A stretch of DNA of 64,000 nt from JAFAFN01 sp963707555 (GCA_963707555.1 CAVPQM010000004.1:1-64000), one strand, 5' to 3'; counted from the stretch's first letter, positions 40,801-51,919 are shown. Program-made: numbers and translations. Notes: generated by a model from the sequence alone, not told the origin.

Positions 40801-43800
40801 GCTGACGATGTTCGACTTCAACAACGACGGACGCCAGGAGCTCGTCTACCGCGACGAGACGCACCTGCGCATCATCGACGGCGCCGGCGCGACCGCCACC
40901 AACCTGGCGACGTTCCCGTGTGCATCGAACACCGGCACCGAGATGCCCGTCATCGCCGACATCGACGGCAGCGGCGAGGCACGCATCCTCGTCACGTGCG
41001 ACACCAGCGGCACCGTCAACCAGGCGCAGCTCCGCGCCTTCGAATCCGCGAGCGACCCGTGGTCCAGCACCCGTCCCGTGTGGAACCAGCAGGCCTACTT
41101 CGCCACGCACGTCAACGACGACCTGACGATCCCCGCGGCGCAGGCGCAGCACTGGATGGCGTTCGACGACGCGGCACAGCAGTGCAGCAACGGCGTCAGT
41201 CGCCCCTTCAACTCGTTCCAGCAGCAGATGACCGACCTCGACCCCGACACCGGATGCCCGGTGATCTGCGACCCGCTCATCGACTACTCCGAGCTGCGCC
41301 GCCTCGTACGGCACCTCGTCGACGGACGACGGCGCACGGCACCTCGTCGACGACTTCGACAGATCCACGGACACCTCGCCGCTCATGCTCGGGACGTCGA
41401 TCGACCTCGAGTCCGACGGGATGCCTTCGAGCGGAGCCGACGGCGACGACCACGACGGGATCGACGACGAGGACGGCGTCGACGAGCCGATCGTCGCTCG
41501 CCAGGGCCGCAGCACACCGGTCACGGTGACGGCGACCAACGCCACCGGTGCACCCGCGACCCTGGCCGCATGGATGGACCTCGACGGCGACGGCACCTTC
41601 GAGGCGAGCGAACGTCCGACGCCGATCACCGTCCCGGCGGGCACGACCGACGGATCGTTCGTCGTGACCTTCCCGCCGACGACCGCCACCACCGACACCT
41701 ACGTCCGGCTGCGGCTGCTCCCCGGCGTCGTCGCTGATCCGCAGCCCGCAGGGCTCGCCACGGCCGGTGAGGTCGAGGACCATCCGGTCGTCCGGGCAGC
41801 GTTCGAGGTCACCAAGGACCTGGCCTCGACCACGGCGAACGGCGACGGCACCTACACCCTCCGCTACGACCTCGCCGTGGCCAGGGTCGGCACCGACGCC
41901 ACCTACGACCTGGACGACGACCTCATGCTCGGTGACGCGGTGACCGTCCAGAGCGTGGCGGCCGTCAACGTCGCACCTGGCACGATCCCGACGAACGACG
42001 ACTTCGACGGCGCCACGGACCCGATGATCGCCGAGGACGTGACGATCATCGCCGGGACGACGCACCGCTACTCGGTCGAGGTCGTCGTCTCGGTCGACCC
42101 CGCCGAGGTGACCCCGGCCAACTCCGATTGCGTGCTCGACGTCGGCGAGACCGGCACCGGTGCGATGAACCGGGCGTCGGTCGAGTCCGACGGCGACACG
42201 GTCAGCGACGTCGCGTGTCAGCACTTCCCCGGCGTCGCGATCACGAAGGAGATCATGGGCGACCCGACACCGACGGGTGTCGCGGGCGAGTACCGCGTCA
42301 CCTACCGGCTGACCGTGCAGAACAGCGGCTCTGCCCAGACCGACTACGACCTCGACGACGAGCTCCGCTTCGGTGCCGACGTGACCGTCGTCGACGCCGA
42401 GGTCGCAGCGACGCTGCCCGGCACGCTGACCACGAACCCGGGGTGGAACGGACGTCCGACACGACGCTCGCGACGGGGTCTCGATCGGTGGTGCCGCCGC
42501 CGGCGCAGTCATCGAGCACGTGTACACCGTGACGGTCGTCGTCGCGACCGTGTCGACTCTGACGAGCGCGGCCGCCGACTGCTCGCTGCAGCCCGGTGAG
42601 AGCGGCACCGGGGTGTCCAACACCGCCGTGGTCACCGGCGACTGGGGCGAGGCGCTCGACGACGCGTGTGCACCACTCCCGATCACGACGATCGACAAGT
42701 CGCTCACCGAGGTCACCCCAGGGCCGGGCGGGGCCTACACCCTGACCTATCGCATCGCGGTCCGCCGCACCGGCACCGGCCCGACCTACCGACTCGACGA
42801 CACCTTCGCCTTCGGTGACGCGGTCACCGTCGAACACGTCGAGGTCACACCGCCATCGGGCGTGTCGAACAACCCCGGCTTCGACGGAGCGTCCGACCCG
42901 CTCATCGTCGACGGTGCATCGATCGCCGACGGCGCGACGCACGTGTACATCGTGACCGTCGAGGTGTCCGTCGATGCCGCCGCCGTGACCTTCGACAACA
43001 CCGACTGCACGATCGGTGGGACCGAGACGGGCAGCGGCTTCTCGAACGCTGCCGCGATGACCACCAACGGCGTGGCCACGAGCGGCACCGCGTGCGCGCC
43101 GGTGCCCGCCCAGCTGTCGATCACCAAGACCGTCGGCGCCGGCAGCCCGATCGCCGCCGGTGACGGGACCTACCAGGTGGGCTACACGATCACCGTGTCG
43201 AACGGTTCCGCCGGTCCCGGCTCCTACGACCTGTCCGACGAGCTCGCGTTCGGTGACGGGATCGACGTGATCTCGGCCGACCTCGCGAACCTGACGCCGG
43301 GCACGATCGTGGTCAACGGCTGGGACGGGGTCGACGACACCGAGGTCGTGAGCGGCCAGTCGATCCTCGGGGCCACACCGACGGGTCCGACCGTGCACGC
43401 CTACACCGTCACGGTGCTCGTCGACGTCCCGGCGGAGCTCACCACGACCGCCGCCGACTGCACCGTCGACCTCGACGAGACCGGGTCGGGCCTGACGAAC
43501 CGTGCGTCGCTCGTCGCCGGCTCCGCCCGCTCCGACGCAGCGGCCTGCGCGCCGCTCCCGGTCACCACGTTCGAGAAGCGACTCGTCACGGTCGTCCCCG
43601 GCGGAGACGGCACCTACGCGGCGACCTACGAGCTCGCCGTCGAACGCACCGGCGACGGCCCCGCCTACAGCCTGTCCGACACGGTCCGCTTCGGCACCGC
43701 GTCGAGCATCGTCGACGTGACCGCCACCGCCGCGACGACGCCCGGGCCGCTGGTGAACCCCGACTTCGACGGAGTCGGTGACACCAGCCTCGTCGGTCGA

Positions 43801-45074
43801 CCAAGCGATCGGTGACGGTGACACCCACGTCGTCACCGTGACCGTGGTGGCCGACGTCGACCCCGCTGCGGTCACACCCACCAACTCCGACTGCGCGCTG
43901 TCGGGCGCCGAGACCGGCACGGGGTTCCTCAACTCCGCGTCGATGACGACCAACGGCACCACCATCGATGACGACGGCTGCACGTCGACTCCCGGCATCA
44001 CCGTCGCCAAGACCGTGATGAGCGGCCCGACCCCCATCAGCGGTGAACGGCACCGGTTGACCTACCTGCTGACCGTCACCAACACCGGTGCCGGCCCCGG
44101 TACCTACGCGCTCCACGACGAGCTCACCTTCGGCGACGGCATCACGGTCGACGAGACGAACGTGGTGAACGACACGCCCGGGGGCACCCCGGCCAACACG
44201 AACTGGACCGGCACCGCGGCGGGTGACACCTCGATCGTCGGCCCCGAGACGATCGCAGGCGCCGGCACGTCCGAGGGCACCGTGCACACGTTCACCGTGA
44301 CCGTCGTCGCGTCAGTCCCCTTCGGCATCGACGACGCCGCCGCGGACTGCTCGATCACCGCAGGCGAGTCCGGCACCGGTCTGCGGAACACGGCGGTGCT
44401 CCAGAGTGATTCCGGCGTCGGGACCGCCGACGCGTGCGTGGCCGCGCCGACCGATGAGGCACTGCACGTCGTGAAGTCGGTGTCCGACACCGCCGTGGGT
44501 CTCGGCGGATCGCTCCGCTTCACGGTCACCGTCACCAACACCGGTGATGTCGCCTACACCGCAAGCCACCCGGCGAGCGTCGTCGACGATCTGAGCGACG
44601 TGCTGGACGACGCGACCTGGGTCGGTGACGCGGCGGCGGACACCGGTGCGGTCGCCTTCGCAGCGCCCCGGCTGTCCTGGTCAGGGTCCCTCGCCGTCGG
44701 CGAGCGAGCCACGATCACCTATTCGGTGCGTGTCGACACGACGGCCACGGGCAACCTGGCCCTGCGCAACACCGTCGCCACCGATGCCGTCAACGCCAAC
44801 TGTCCCGAGGGTGACCTGGCGCCCGAGTGCGCGACCCTGACCAGGGTCGAGGTCAGCCCGCGGACGTCGACCGCCCCTGACGACCCGACCGGATCCGGCG
44901 CGCCGACGGGAGCTCCGTCCGGGACCGGTGGAGCCGGCGGCCTGGCGTTCACCGGTGGTGACCTCGGATCGAGCCTCGCGCTCGGGAGTGCTCGCGATCG
45001 GACTCGGCTCGCTGCTCGCACTCGTGTCGACGCGCCGCCGCAGGACCGTGACCGAGGCGCCTGGGCCGACCTGA
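37892..45074 (+). CDS. Giant cell-wall-anchored surface protein (FG-GAP, GEVED, A/B repeats, LAFTG)
   Basis: About 2,394 residues once six or seven indels are corrected. Domains in order: signal peptide (residues 30-56); a DUF11-like strand region (about 480-595); seven FG-GAP/VCBS-like repeats (about 625-1070), each with a calcium-type loop such as DVDGDGTGE, DFNADGIPE, DMDGDGDLE and DIDGDGAPE; a GEVED-like domain (DYSELP, SYGTSS, DDEDGVDEP, GEVEDHPV); six tandem repeats of about 143-155 residues alternating between two types; a classical DUF11 domain; a Thr/Pro/Gly linker; LAFTGG; a membrane helix; and RRRR. The start is GTG with GGAGGAAGG upstream. LAFTG fits class E sortase substrates, so covalent wall attachment is likely. 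Confidence 0.85.
41802..44454 (+). repeat. Six alternating A/B protein repeats in the surface protein
   Basis: A units start at 41802, 42679 and 43558; B units start at about 42230, 43105 and 43991. A units carry Y-x-L-A-V-x-R-x-G-x-x-x-x-Y-x-L-x-D; B units carry ITKTV or AKTVM, then P and Y-x-LTV-x-N-x-G. Every unit ends with a Cys in ADC, SDC or TDC, then GExGxG, and a second Cys about 25 residues later. Confidence 0.75.
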
Positions 45075-45086
45075 ACCAGGTCCGCC

Positions 45087-46071
45087 TCAGGTGAGGTGGA
45101 ACTGCGAGGCCCAGTGCCGGAAGCGGGGGATCGGTCCGTCGCCCTTCACGAGCCGTGGTCGGTCGACGTGGCGCAGTCCCTCCCAGATGGGGATGTCCTG
45201 GCGGACACCGCCGACCGCGCCCCGGTGCATGAAGTCGGCGACCTCGTCGACGGGGACACCCGAGATGCGGCCGCCGTCCACCGGCCGCTGGATCGTCGTG
45301 GCGACGGTGAAGTCGAGGCTGCCGGCCCTGGTCGGTGTGGTGAGCAGCAGCACTCGGTAGCGCAGGCCGACCTCGGCGGCGGTGTTGAGGGAGTGCGCGT
45401 ACCCCAGGCCGTGTGTGTCGGTGTCGAAGAACGTGGTGATCTCGGCGGGCCCCTCACGCAGGAAGTTCGGCGTCGCGAAGTGGAACTCGGAGTGGAACGA
45501 CGTGCCGCGGTCCTCGTAGCGCGGCGACGACAGCGGGAAGCCGTGCACGACCCCGAAGTGCACCGCGTCGACACCGTTCTCGTGCACGGTCTCGACGTGC
45601 GCGTCGATCGGGATCGTCGTCACCAACATGTCGGTCCAGCCCTCGGTGTCGAGGTCGGGCACGTCGAAGGTCGGCTCGCCGCCGGACGGATCGTGCCACG
45701 CGAACAGGAAGCCGAAGCGTTCGATGGTCCGGTACGCGGGGAGTCGCTCCGCGTAGTCGGGGTCACCGGGGTACTCCGAACCGACGCACGCCCCGTCGGG
45801 TGACCAGCGCAGGCTGTGGAACGGGCACTGCAGCGACTCGTCGACCACCGTGCCGCCGCGGGCCAGGTTGGCGCCGAGGTGCGGGCAGTACGCGGACACC
45901 ACGGCCGGTCGGCCGCTCTCGGTGCGGAACGCGACGATCTGCTCGCCCAGGAACGTTCGCTCCGTCAGCGCTCCCGGCGCGAGCGAATCGGCGTCGCGAG
46001 ACGGCGAACCAGCCGAGCGGGAACGGCGGCCGAGGGTCCGTCGCCCCGGCCGGTGCGACGACGCTGCTCAC
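45087..46071 (-). CDS. Rieske non-haem iron oxygenase, KshA-like (one frameshift)
   Basis: About 327 residues. The Rieske cluster ligands are in YCPHLGANL and LQCPFHSL (C-x-H and C-x2-H). The mononuclear iron site is DAVHFGVVH, which gives D-x2-H-x4-H. The length and RPPFPLGWFAVSR opening fit the 3-ketosteroid 9-alpha-hydroxylase (KshA)-type subfamily. One indel near 46000 must be corrected. The GTG at 46071 overlaps the stop of the upstream dehydrogenase gene. The substrate cannot be fixed; a steroid-like or other fused-ring ketone is possible. Confidence 0.85.
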
Positions 46072-47177
46072 GAGCCGGTGATGTCGGCCGAGAACCGTCC
46101 GGCGAACGCTCGCAGCGGAAGGTCGGCGCTGGTCACGATGCCCGGAGGCGCCGCGACGACCGATCGGATCGCGTTGAGCGCCGGCATGCCGGTGACGGTC
46201 ATGCCGACCTGGGCGAAGGACTCGACGGACGAGAAGTCGGTGCCCGGCTTCGGGAAGATCATGTGCTTGGAGTAGATGCACGGGTCGCCGTCGATCTGCG
46301 TGATGTAGCAGGCCTGGATGTCCCAACGGGGCTGGGTCAGCGGCGTCATCTGCCACTCGAGGTGCATCTCGATGCGCGGCTCGCCGTCGATGAGCCCGAC
46401 GTACTTCAGGTAACAGCCGCCGAGGGAGCCCTCGGGCAGCTGGTACCAACCCAGGTCGACGTCCTTGGTGCACGCGGCGAGCTCGTACTCGAAGCGCACC
46501 TCGTCGAGGGTCACGTCGAACGCGTCGGCCATCAGCCGGACCGCGTCCTCGAAGACCCGCGTGTACTGCTCGAGCATGCCCGGCACGGCGGGATCGTCGA
46601 CGGGGCGGCCGAAGCCGACCTCGACCCACGTGTCGACGGAGTGGTGGCACGACACGTCGACGGACTCCTTGCACAGCACCCGCTGGATCTCGGTGACGTC
46701 GGCGGAGTGCGCGATCGTGAGGATCTGAGCGAGTCCCGGGTTCATGCCGGTGCCGTAGAAGGTCGCCCCGCCACGTTCGCAGGCCCCTTGGATGATCTCG
46801 TGCTCGGTGCGCCCCGACGGATGGGGGTGGTTCGTGTTCCGGTGGTGACCCGTGATCCAGTCGGCTGTGGTCACGATGTCGATGCCGGCCTCGAGGATGG
46901 GCACGTACAGGTCCACGTCGGGGAACACCCCGTGGAAGGTCACGCAGTCGGGCTGCGCGGCGATGATCTCGTCGACGGTGCCGGTGGCGACGACGCCGAT
47001 GGGGTCGATGCCGACGATCTCGCCGGCGTCACGGCCGATCTTGTCGGGCGAGTAGCAGTGCAGCCCGATCAGCTCCAGGTCGGGCTGGTGGCGGATGCGC
47101 TGGATCATCTCGCTGCCGACGTTGCCGGTCGCGACCTGGAACACCTTCACCCGGTCGCGCGTACTGGACGTGGTCAT
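46068..47177 (-). CDS. DapB-like NAD(P)-dependent dehydrogenase
   Basis: A 369-residue protein of the mycobacterial dihydrodipicolinate-reductase-like family. The Rossmann motif is VFQVATGNVGSEMIQRI, with a loop GIDPIGVVATGTVDEII. FYGTGMNPGLAQILTI and the C-terminal strands (CYITQIDGDPCIYSKH) match the family, which sits in steroid and terpenoid clusters. The ATG at 47177 has GGGGGAAGAACGAG upstream. The stop overlaps the Rieske GTG, so the two should work in one pathway. Confidence 0.85.
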   Translation of the reverse strand: MTTSSTRDRVKVFQVATGNVGSEMIQRIRHQPDLELIGLHCYSPDKIGRDAGEIVGIDPIGVVATGTVDEIIAAQPDCVTFHGVFPDVDLYVPILEAGIDIVTTADWITGHHRNTNHPHPSGRTEHEIIQGACERGGATFYGTGMNPGLAQILTIAHSADVTEIQRVLCKESVDVSCHHSVDTWVEVGFGRPVDDPAVPGMLEQYTRVFEDAVRLMADAFDVTLDEVRFEYELAACTKDVDLGWYQLPEGSLGGCYLKYVGLIDGEPRIEMHLEWQMTPLTQPRWDIQACYITQIDGDPCIYSKHMIFPKPGTDFSSVESFAQVGMTVTGMPALNAIRSVVAAPPGIVTSADLPLRAFAGRFSADITGS

Positions 47178-47336
47178 CTCGTTCTTCCCCCGTTGGATGT
47201 CGACCCGGTGCGAACCCCACGCACCGTCGCGTCGGCAACATCTTGGCGTCGCAGGGGCCGCCGATGAGGCGATTCCTGTACCGGACGTCGCTGCGGCCCT
47301 CGCGGCGGCGCGAGTCGTCGGGAAAGAACTCCTTGA

Positions 47337-47356
47337 TGGCAACCCCAGGGTTGCCA
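47337..47356. promoter_or_regulatory. ArsR-type operator upstream of SRPBCC-ArsR pair
   Basis: Perfect 9-bp arms TGGCAACCC and GGGTTGCCA flank CA, 12 bp before the SRPBCC ATG. The layout is typical of ArsR operators controlling SRPBCC genes. It is unlike the operators of the other two ArsR modules here. Confidence 0.75.
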
Positions 47357-47368
47357 CATGATGCAGTC

Positions 47369-47806
47369 ATGACCTCACGCACCATTCCCGACACCATCGA
47401 ACGCACCACCGACCTACCCCACCCCCAGGAACGGGTGTGGGCAGCACTCACCGTACCCGAGCGGTTCGGCAGCTGGTTCGCCGACACCGCCGAGTGGGAG
47501 CTACGCGAAGGCGCGCCGCTGCGCCTCGACTTCGACCACCACGGCGTTGCTCCCGGCGTCATCGTGACCGTCGAGCCGATGACCCGATTCGCGTTCCGTT
47601 GGGGCTCCGAGGGAGAGCCGCTCGACGCCGAGCACAGCACGCTGGTCGAATGGACCCTCGAGCCCAACGCGGACGGCGGCACGACGCTGACGTTGGTCGA
47701 GTCCGGGTTCGCGACGCTCCACAACGGTCCCGAGCAGATCGTCGACAACACCCAGGGTTGGCGCGAGCAGTTCGAGGCGATCGCTGCCTACCTCGCCGGT
47801 GGCTGA
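47369..47806 (+). CDS. SRPBCC (AHSA1-type) domain protein
   Basis: A 145-residue protein. TTDLPHPQERVWAALTVPER, FGSWFADTAEWELREG and PMTRFAFRW are AHSA1 signatures; GWREQFEAIAAYLAGG is the C-terminal helix. The ATG at 47369 is 12 bp below the palindrome. The stop overlaps the ArsR GTG (GTGGCTGA region). In this module the SRPBCC gene comes first, the reverse of the other two. Confidence 0.88.
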   Translation: MTSRTIPDTIERTTDLPHPQERVWAALTVPERFGSWFADTAEWELREGAPLRLDFDHHGVAPGVIVTVEPMTRFAFRWGSEGEPLDAEHSTLVEWTLEPNADGGTTLTLVESGFATLHNGPEQIVDNTQGWREQFEAIAAYLAGG

Positions 47807-48166
47807 CCGGCACCCGGTTCCGGTCGCACCGGAGGAGTCCTCGGACGCGGCGGCGGTCGCGGTCTTCACGGCGCTGGCCGACCCGGTGCGACGCGAGATC
47901 CTGGACCGACTCGCTCGCACCGGACCGGCGACGGTGAGCGAGCTCGCCGACGGTCTTCCGATCAGTCGACAGGCGGTCGCCAAGCACCTGGCACAGCTCG
48001 TCGCCTCGGGTCTCATCGTGGCCGGCGAGCCCGACGGTCGACGGGTTCGCTACCGGGCGCGGCCCGAGCCGCTACCGCCGCCCTCGGGTGGCTGTCCGCG
48101 TTGGCCAACCGCTGGGACGACCGGCTCGACGCGCTGCGGACCCACCTGGACACCGACGAGCCCTGA
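47799..48166 (+). CDS. ArsR-family regulator (one frameshift)
   Basis: About 121 residues. VFTALADPVRREILDRLA, SELADGLPISRQAVAKHLAQ and LVASGLIVAGEPDGRRVRY give the ArsR winged helix. One indel near 48075 precedes the last helices (LSALANRWDDRLDALRTHL). The GTG overlaps the SRPBCC stop. It probably binds the palindrome at 47337-47356. Confidence 0.85.
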
Positions 48167-48245
48167 GTCCCGCGACGACCAGCACGGTTCCAGGGAGGCA
48201 CGGTTCCGGAGCAGGGCATCGGGGTGAACGGCAAGGATGAGCGCC

Positions 48246-49282
48246 ATGCACTTCGATCTGATGGTGGGGCCGAGTCGGTGGGACGGTGGCCGAGCTGGCC
48301 CGCTCGGTCGAGGCGGCGGGGTTCTCCGGCATGTTGTTCACCGAGACGGGCCAGACCCCGTGGATGAACATCGCCGCCGCGGCGACGGCGGCGCCGTCGC
48401 TGCACGTCTCAGCACCGGGATCGCCGTGGCGTTCGCGCGCAGCCCGATCATCACCGCGTCGCATGGCGTGGGAGCTGGCCGAGAACACCGGCGGCCGGTT
48501 CCGCCTCGGGCTCGGCAGCCAGGTCAAGGCGCACGTCGAGCGGCGCTACGGCGGCGGAGTTCGACCCGCCCGGGACCGCGGCTGCGGGACTACGTGCTGG
48601 CGGTGCAGGCCTGCCTCCGCGGCGTTCCGCCGGCGAGGAGCCGCTGGCCCACGACGGGCCCTACTACCGCTGTCCTGCTGCCGCCGACCTGGGCGCCCCG
48701 CGGCCCACGAGTCCACGGCGACTCACGGTCGACGTGTCGGCGGTCGGCCCGTGGATGTGCCGGATGGCGGGCGAGGTGGCCGACGGCATCCACGTCCACC
48801 CGCTGCACTCGCTGCCCGTACCTCCGGAACCGGCTGCTCCCGGCCGTCGCCGAGGGCGCCGCTCGAGCGGGGCGAGACCCGACGGACGTCGACCTGCTCG
48901 TCCCGGTGTTCGCGGTCCCCGGCGACACGCCCGAGGAGCAGGCGCCGCTGCTCGCAGCGCGCCCGCACGCAGATCGCCTTCTACGGGTCGACGCGGAACT
49001 ACGCGTTCCAGTTCGACGACCTCGGCTTCGAGGGCACCTCGGCGCCGGCTCAACGAGCAGCTCAAGGCCGGCGACCTGGGCGGATGGCGGACACGATCAC
49101 CGACGAGATGCTCGAGCACTTCGCGGTGGTGGCCCCTGGGACGAGCTCGCCGACCGGTCGTCGACCGCTACGGCGGGGTCGCCGCCCGGGTGGTCATGTA
49201 CCTCACCGTCGACGACCTCCCCCGTCACCCCGACCACCTCGGGAAGTGGGCAGAGGTCGCCGCTGCGGTCGCCGCTGCGTAG
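48246..49282 (+). CDS. F420-dependent LLM-class oxidoreductase (many frameshifts)
   Basis: Fragments in three frames rebuild a luciferase-like monooxygenase-fold enzyme of about 345 residues. They include MHFDLMVGPSRW, VEAAGFSGMLFTETGQTP, AFARSPIITASHAW, NTGGRFRLGLGSQVKAHVER, FPGDTPEEQAPLL-like and NYAFQFDDLGFEG, ending RVVMYLTVDDLP. The GRFRLGLGSQVKAHVERRYG segment is typical of the TIGR03617-type branch. At least eight indels are present. It lies below the ArsR gene and near the Rieske-dehydrogenase pair. Confidence 0.75.
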
Positions 49283-49295
49283 CCGGACACGTAGG

Positions 49296-49936
49296 TCAGC
49301 TGCAGGAGCCGGCGAAGCGCTCGGCCGAGGCCGGACTCGTTCCTGCCGCATTGATCGCCGGACCGTGAAGTCGTACGGCGTGTGCGGGATCAGCCCCGGC
49401 ACCTCGATCGGGGAGCTGGTGCCCCGCACCGGGGCGGAGCCGCCGGACACGCTGACCTCGTAGCCGGTGATGGGCACGCAGTTGTCCGATCCGGGAGCGA
49501 AGGTCACCCGGGCGGTGCAGCCCGCCTCCAGGTCGACGAAGCCCGCCACGCTGCTGATCGTCGGGGCGGCCGGCCGGCCCTTCGGCGTCACCGGACCCGT
49601 GGGTGCGGACCACTCGCTCCAGTACCCGTCCCTGCCCGCGTGATCGCACCACGAAGCGGTACTCGGTGCCGTTGTCGAGGCCGTCCACCCGGACCGCCAG
49701 CGACGAGGTGGAGCCGGTCCCGAAACCGGTGTGATCACCGGGGATGGACCTGGCCTCGTAGTCGAAGGCGACACCGGCTTCGGTGTCGGTAGCAGAACGA
49801 GACCACCGCCGAGCCATCACCTGCCACCGCATGGATCCCGGTCGGCGGTGACACGGTGCAGCCCATGAGCAGGAGCGACACCGAGCGCCAGCGGAGCGGC
49901 AGTCGCGGCGAAGGTCGTACGACGGGTCGACAACAT
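49296..49936 (-). CDS. Secreted fibronectin type III lipoprotein (many frameshifts)
   Basis: About 213 residues with two FnIII domains. The N-terminus reads MLSTRRTTFAATAA, followed by LLLMGC, a lipobox in a shifted frame. Domain 1 includes GIHAVAGDGSAVVSF and VRVDGLDNGTEYRFVVR; domain 2 includes GFVDLEAGCTARVTFAPG, ITGYEVSVSGG and VPGLIPHTPYDFTVRA, ending ERFAGSCS. About five indels are present. It is likely an extracellular adhesion or binding protein. The 230 bp to the hemerythrin stop hold nothing clear. Confidence 0.6.
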
Positions 49937-50168
49937 GTCACAGGGTGTCGGCGGCGTTCATCATCGCCTGAACAAATTTTCGCCGATCGATCGGTCGGGT
50001 GATCAGCCGGGCCGGGATGACGCTGGGCTCAGGTCCCGAACCACGTGGTGAGCACGTCGTGCAGCAGCTCGCTGACCCCGACCGGGCCCTCCGTCGTCAC
50101 CAGGTCGAGGTCCGGCATGCGTCGTCTGCCTGCCCGCCGTCCGTCGCCGGCCCCACGGCGACACTGTT

Positions 50169-50821
50169 TCACCCGGCGATGCGGGCGGCCTCCTTCTGGT
50201 ACTGGCGCTTGCCCACCAGCTTGTAGAGCACCCGCACCGGAGTGGGCAGCACCTTGCAGAAGTCGGTGAACTCCTGCGGCGTGGTGTCGGCCAGGATGTA
50301 CCCGAGGATCACCAGGCGTTAAGCAGCTTGGGCAGCGCACCCAGTTCGTGCTCGGCCATGCGATCCCACTCCGCCTGGGTGAGGTGCACGGCTGCCAACG
50401 GCAGGACCTGCTCCTCTTCCTCGGCCAGGTGCTCGTCGAGCGCCGGCACCATCTCCTCGATCAGCACGGCGACACGTTCGCCGACGGCGGGGTCCGCAGA
50501 GGCGGCCCACGTCCAGGTCCGCCTCGATGACGTCGAGCACGTCGCTCACGACCCGGTGCTGTGCGTCCATCCGGTCGAGCAGCTCGCGCTGCAGCGAGAC
50601 CCGCTCCTGCAGCGGGTCAAGGAGTTCGTCCTCGCCGTGATGGTGCACATGGAGCAGTCCCAGCATCTCCAGTGCGTACGGCCCGACGATTGCCACACGC
50701 TCGCGGGAGCCCGCGGCCTGGCGGACCAGCGACGGCGTGCGAGCGAACCGCGCCGGAACATGCGGTGGAGCAACAACATGTCGCTCGTGTCGGTGAGGGT
50801 GGTCGTGGTGGTGGTGGTCAT
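50169..50821 (-). CDS. Hemerythrin HHE-domain protein (frameshifted)
   Basis: About 217 residues. A Thr-rich start (MTTTTTTTLTDTSDMLLLHR) leads to HVHHHGEDELLDPLQERV, MDAQHRVVSDVLDVIEADLD and a third helix near EHLAEEEEQVLP, the di-iron ligands of HHE proteins. The end reads YKLVGKRQYQKEAARIAG. AGGAG lies 5 bases before the ATG. The start overlaps the stop of the VOC/DUF5519 gene (ATGA). About three indels are present. It would sense or bind oxygen or iron. Confidence 0.72.
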
Positions 50822-51851
50822 GGTGACTCCTGTGGGTCGTGTGGTTGCGACGACCCCGGAAGGGGGGTCGCTGCGGGTTCGTGTGGTGCGTTGCCACGGG
50901 CGAACTCGTAGGCGGCTCGCAGCAGCGGGGACGTTCGCGCTCCTCGGCGTCGCGAGGCGCATAGAGCATCACGACGTTGGGAGGCAGCGCCCCGGTGTGC
51001 ACCCAGAGGTGCGGTTCGGCCCAACCCGCCGCTTCGGCGCGGACGGCCAGCTCGGCGGGAAGGGTCACGTGCAGGCTGAAGTCGCCCTGGGCGTGACCGT
51101 GGGCGAACCGCGTCCGACCAGGAACGCCTCGTCGGGTCCGGCCTCGATCGCCTCGTCGATCGACAGGGCGCTGGCACCCTCGACCGAGATGCCCGACGGC
51201 CCCTCGACGATCCCGGGCCAGGTCGACGCCTCCGCCAACAGTGCGTCCAGGTGCCCGGCATCGGGCGGCTGCTGATCGAGCTGACGGTGCGGGATGTCGT
51301 CGCTGGTTCGTGGGCGGGGGCCGCTCCGGATGGGGAGCGATCCCATGACCGCGCCGGTCCAGATCACCTCGATGGGAATGCCGTCGGGGTCTCGCACCTG
51401 CACCAGCGCCAACGGCATCGGGTCCTCGGTGATGACGACCGGGTCGTCCGCGACGCCCGAGCCGGTCGAAGTGGGCGGCCCACTCCTCGACCTCGGCGGC
51501 ACTGGTGACCGCCAGGGCGAGGTGGTCGAGCCCGGTGCGCTGCGCCGCGAACGGCTGACGGTCAGCGTCCTCGTGGTGGTCGAGCCCGATGAAGAACGTG
51601 GTCCCCGGCCGGGTCATCACGACGGCGTACCCGGAGGTGTTGTCGTGCTGCTCGACGAACGCCCGGACCAGTCCGAAGGTCTCGGCGTACCAGGCCTCGC
51701 TGCGGTCGACGTCGCTCACGGTCAGTCCCAGGTGGTGGTACCCCGCAAGTGCAGGTGCATCGCTGATGTGGATCGTTCCCCCGATGGAGTCCCCGGGGCG
51801 CTGGTGCGCCCTGTCCTGTAGGCTCGTGATGTAACTACATACTGTAATCAC
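50818..51851 (-). CDS. VOC dioxygenase-like domain joined to a DUF5519 domain (frameshifted)
   Basis: The first domain (GYHHLGLTVSDVDRSEAWYA, MTRPGTTFFIGLDHHED, GLDHLALAV, VQVRDPDGIPIEVIW) is a VOC fold. The second (LDALLAEASTWPGIVEG, SIDEAIEAGPDEAFLVG, GDFSLHVTLPAELAVRA, NVVMLYAPRDAEE) matches the luciferase-like DUF5519. No stop separates them in the frame running across 51340, so a fusion is possible, but indels near 51495 and 51110 leave room for two genes. No clear ATG or GTG precedes the VOC domain; the frame is open from GTG 51851. A TetR gene is divergent. Confidence 0.6.
51830..51846. promoter_or_regulatory. TetR operator candidate
   Basis: Two overlapping inverted repeats, TGTA-N2-TACA (51830-51839) and TACA-N3-TGTA (51836-51846), lie in the AT-rich divergent gap between the VOC gene and the TetR gene. 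Confidence 0.5.
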
Positions 51852-51919
51852 GTTCTAGTCAAGACGGATTTAAGGTGAGGTCCGCACACGCGGGCCGAGG
51901 GCTCGACCGAGGAGACTGC

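Noticed and set aside
38726..44287. Several long minus-strand ORFs under the surface protein
   Set aside because: They are shadows of the Asp/Thr/Gly-rich repeats; no family features are present.
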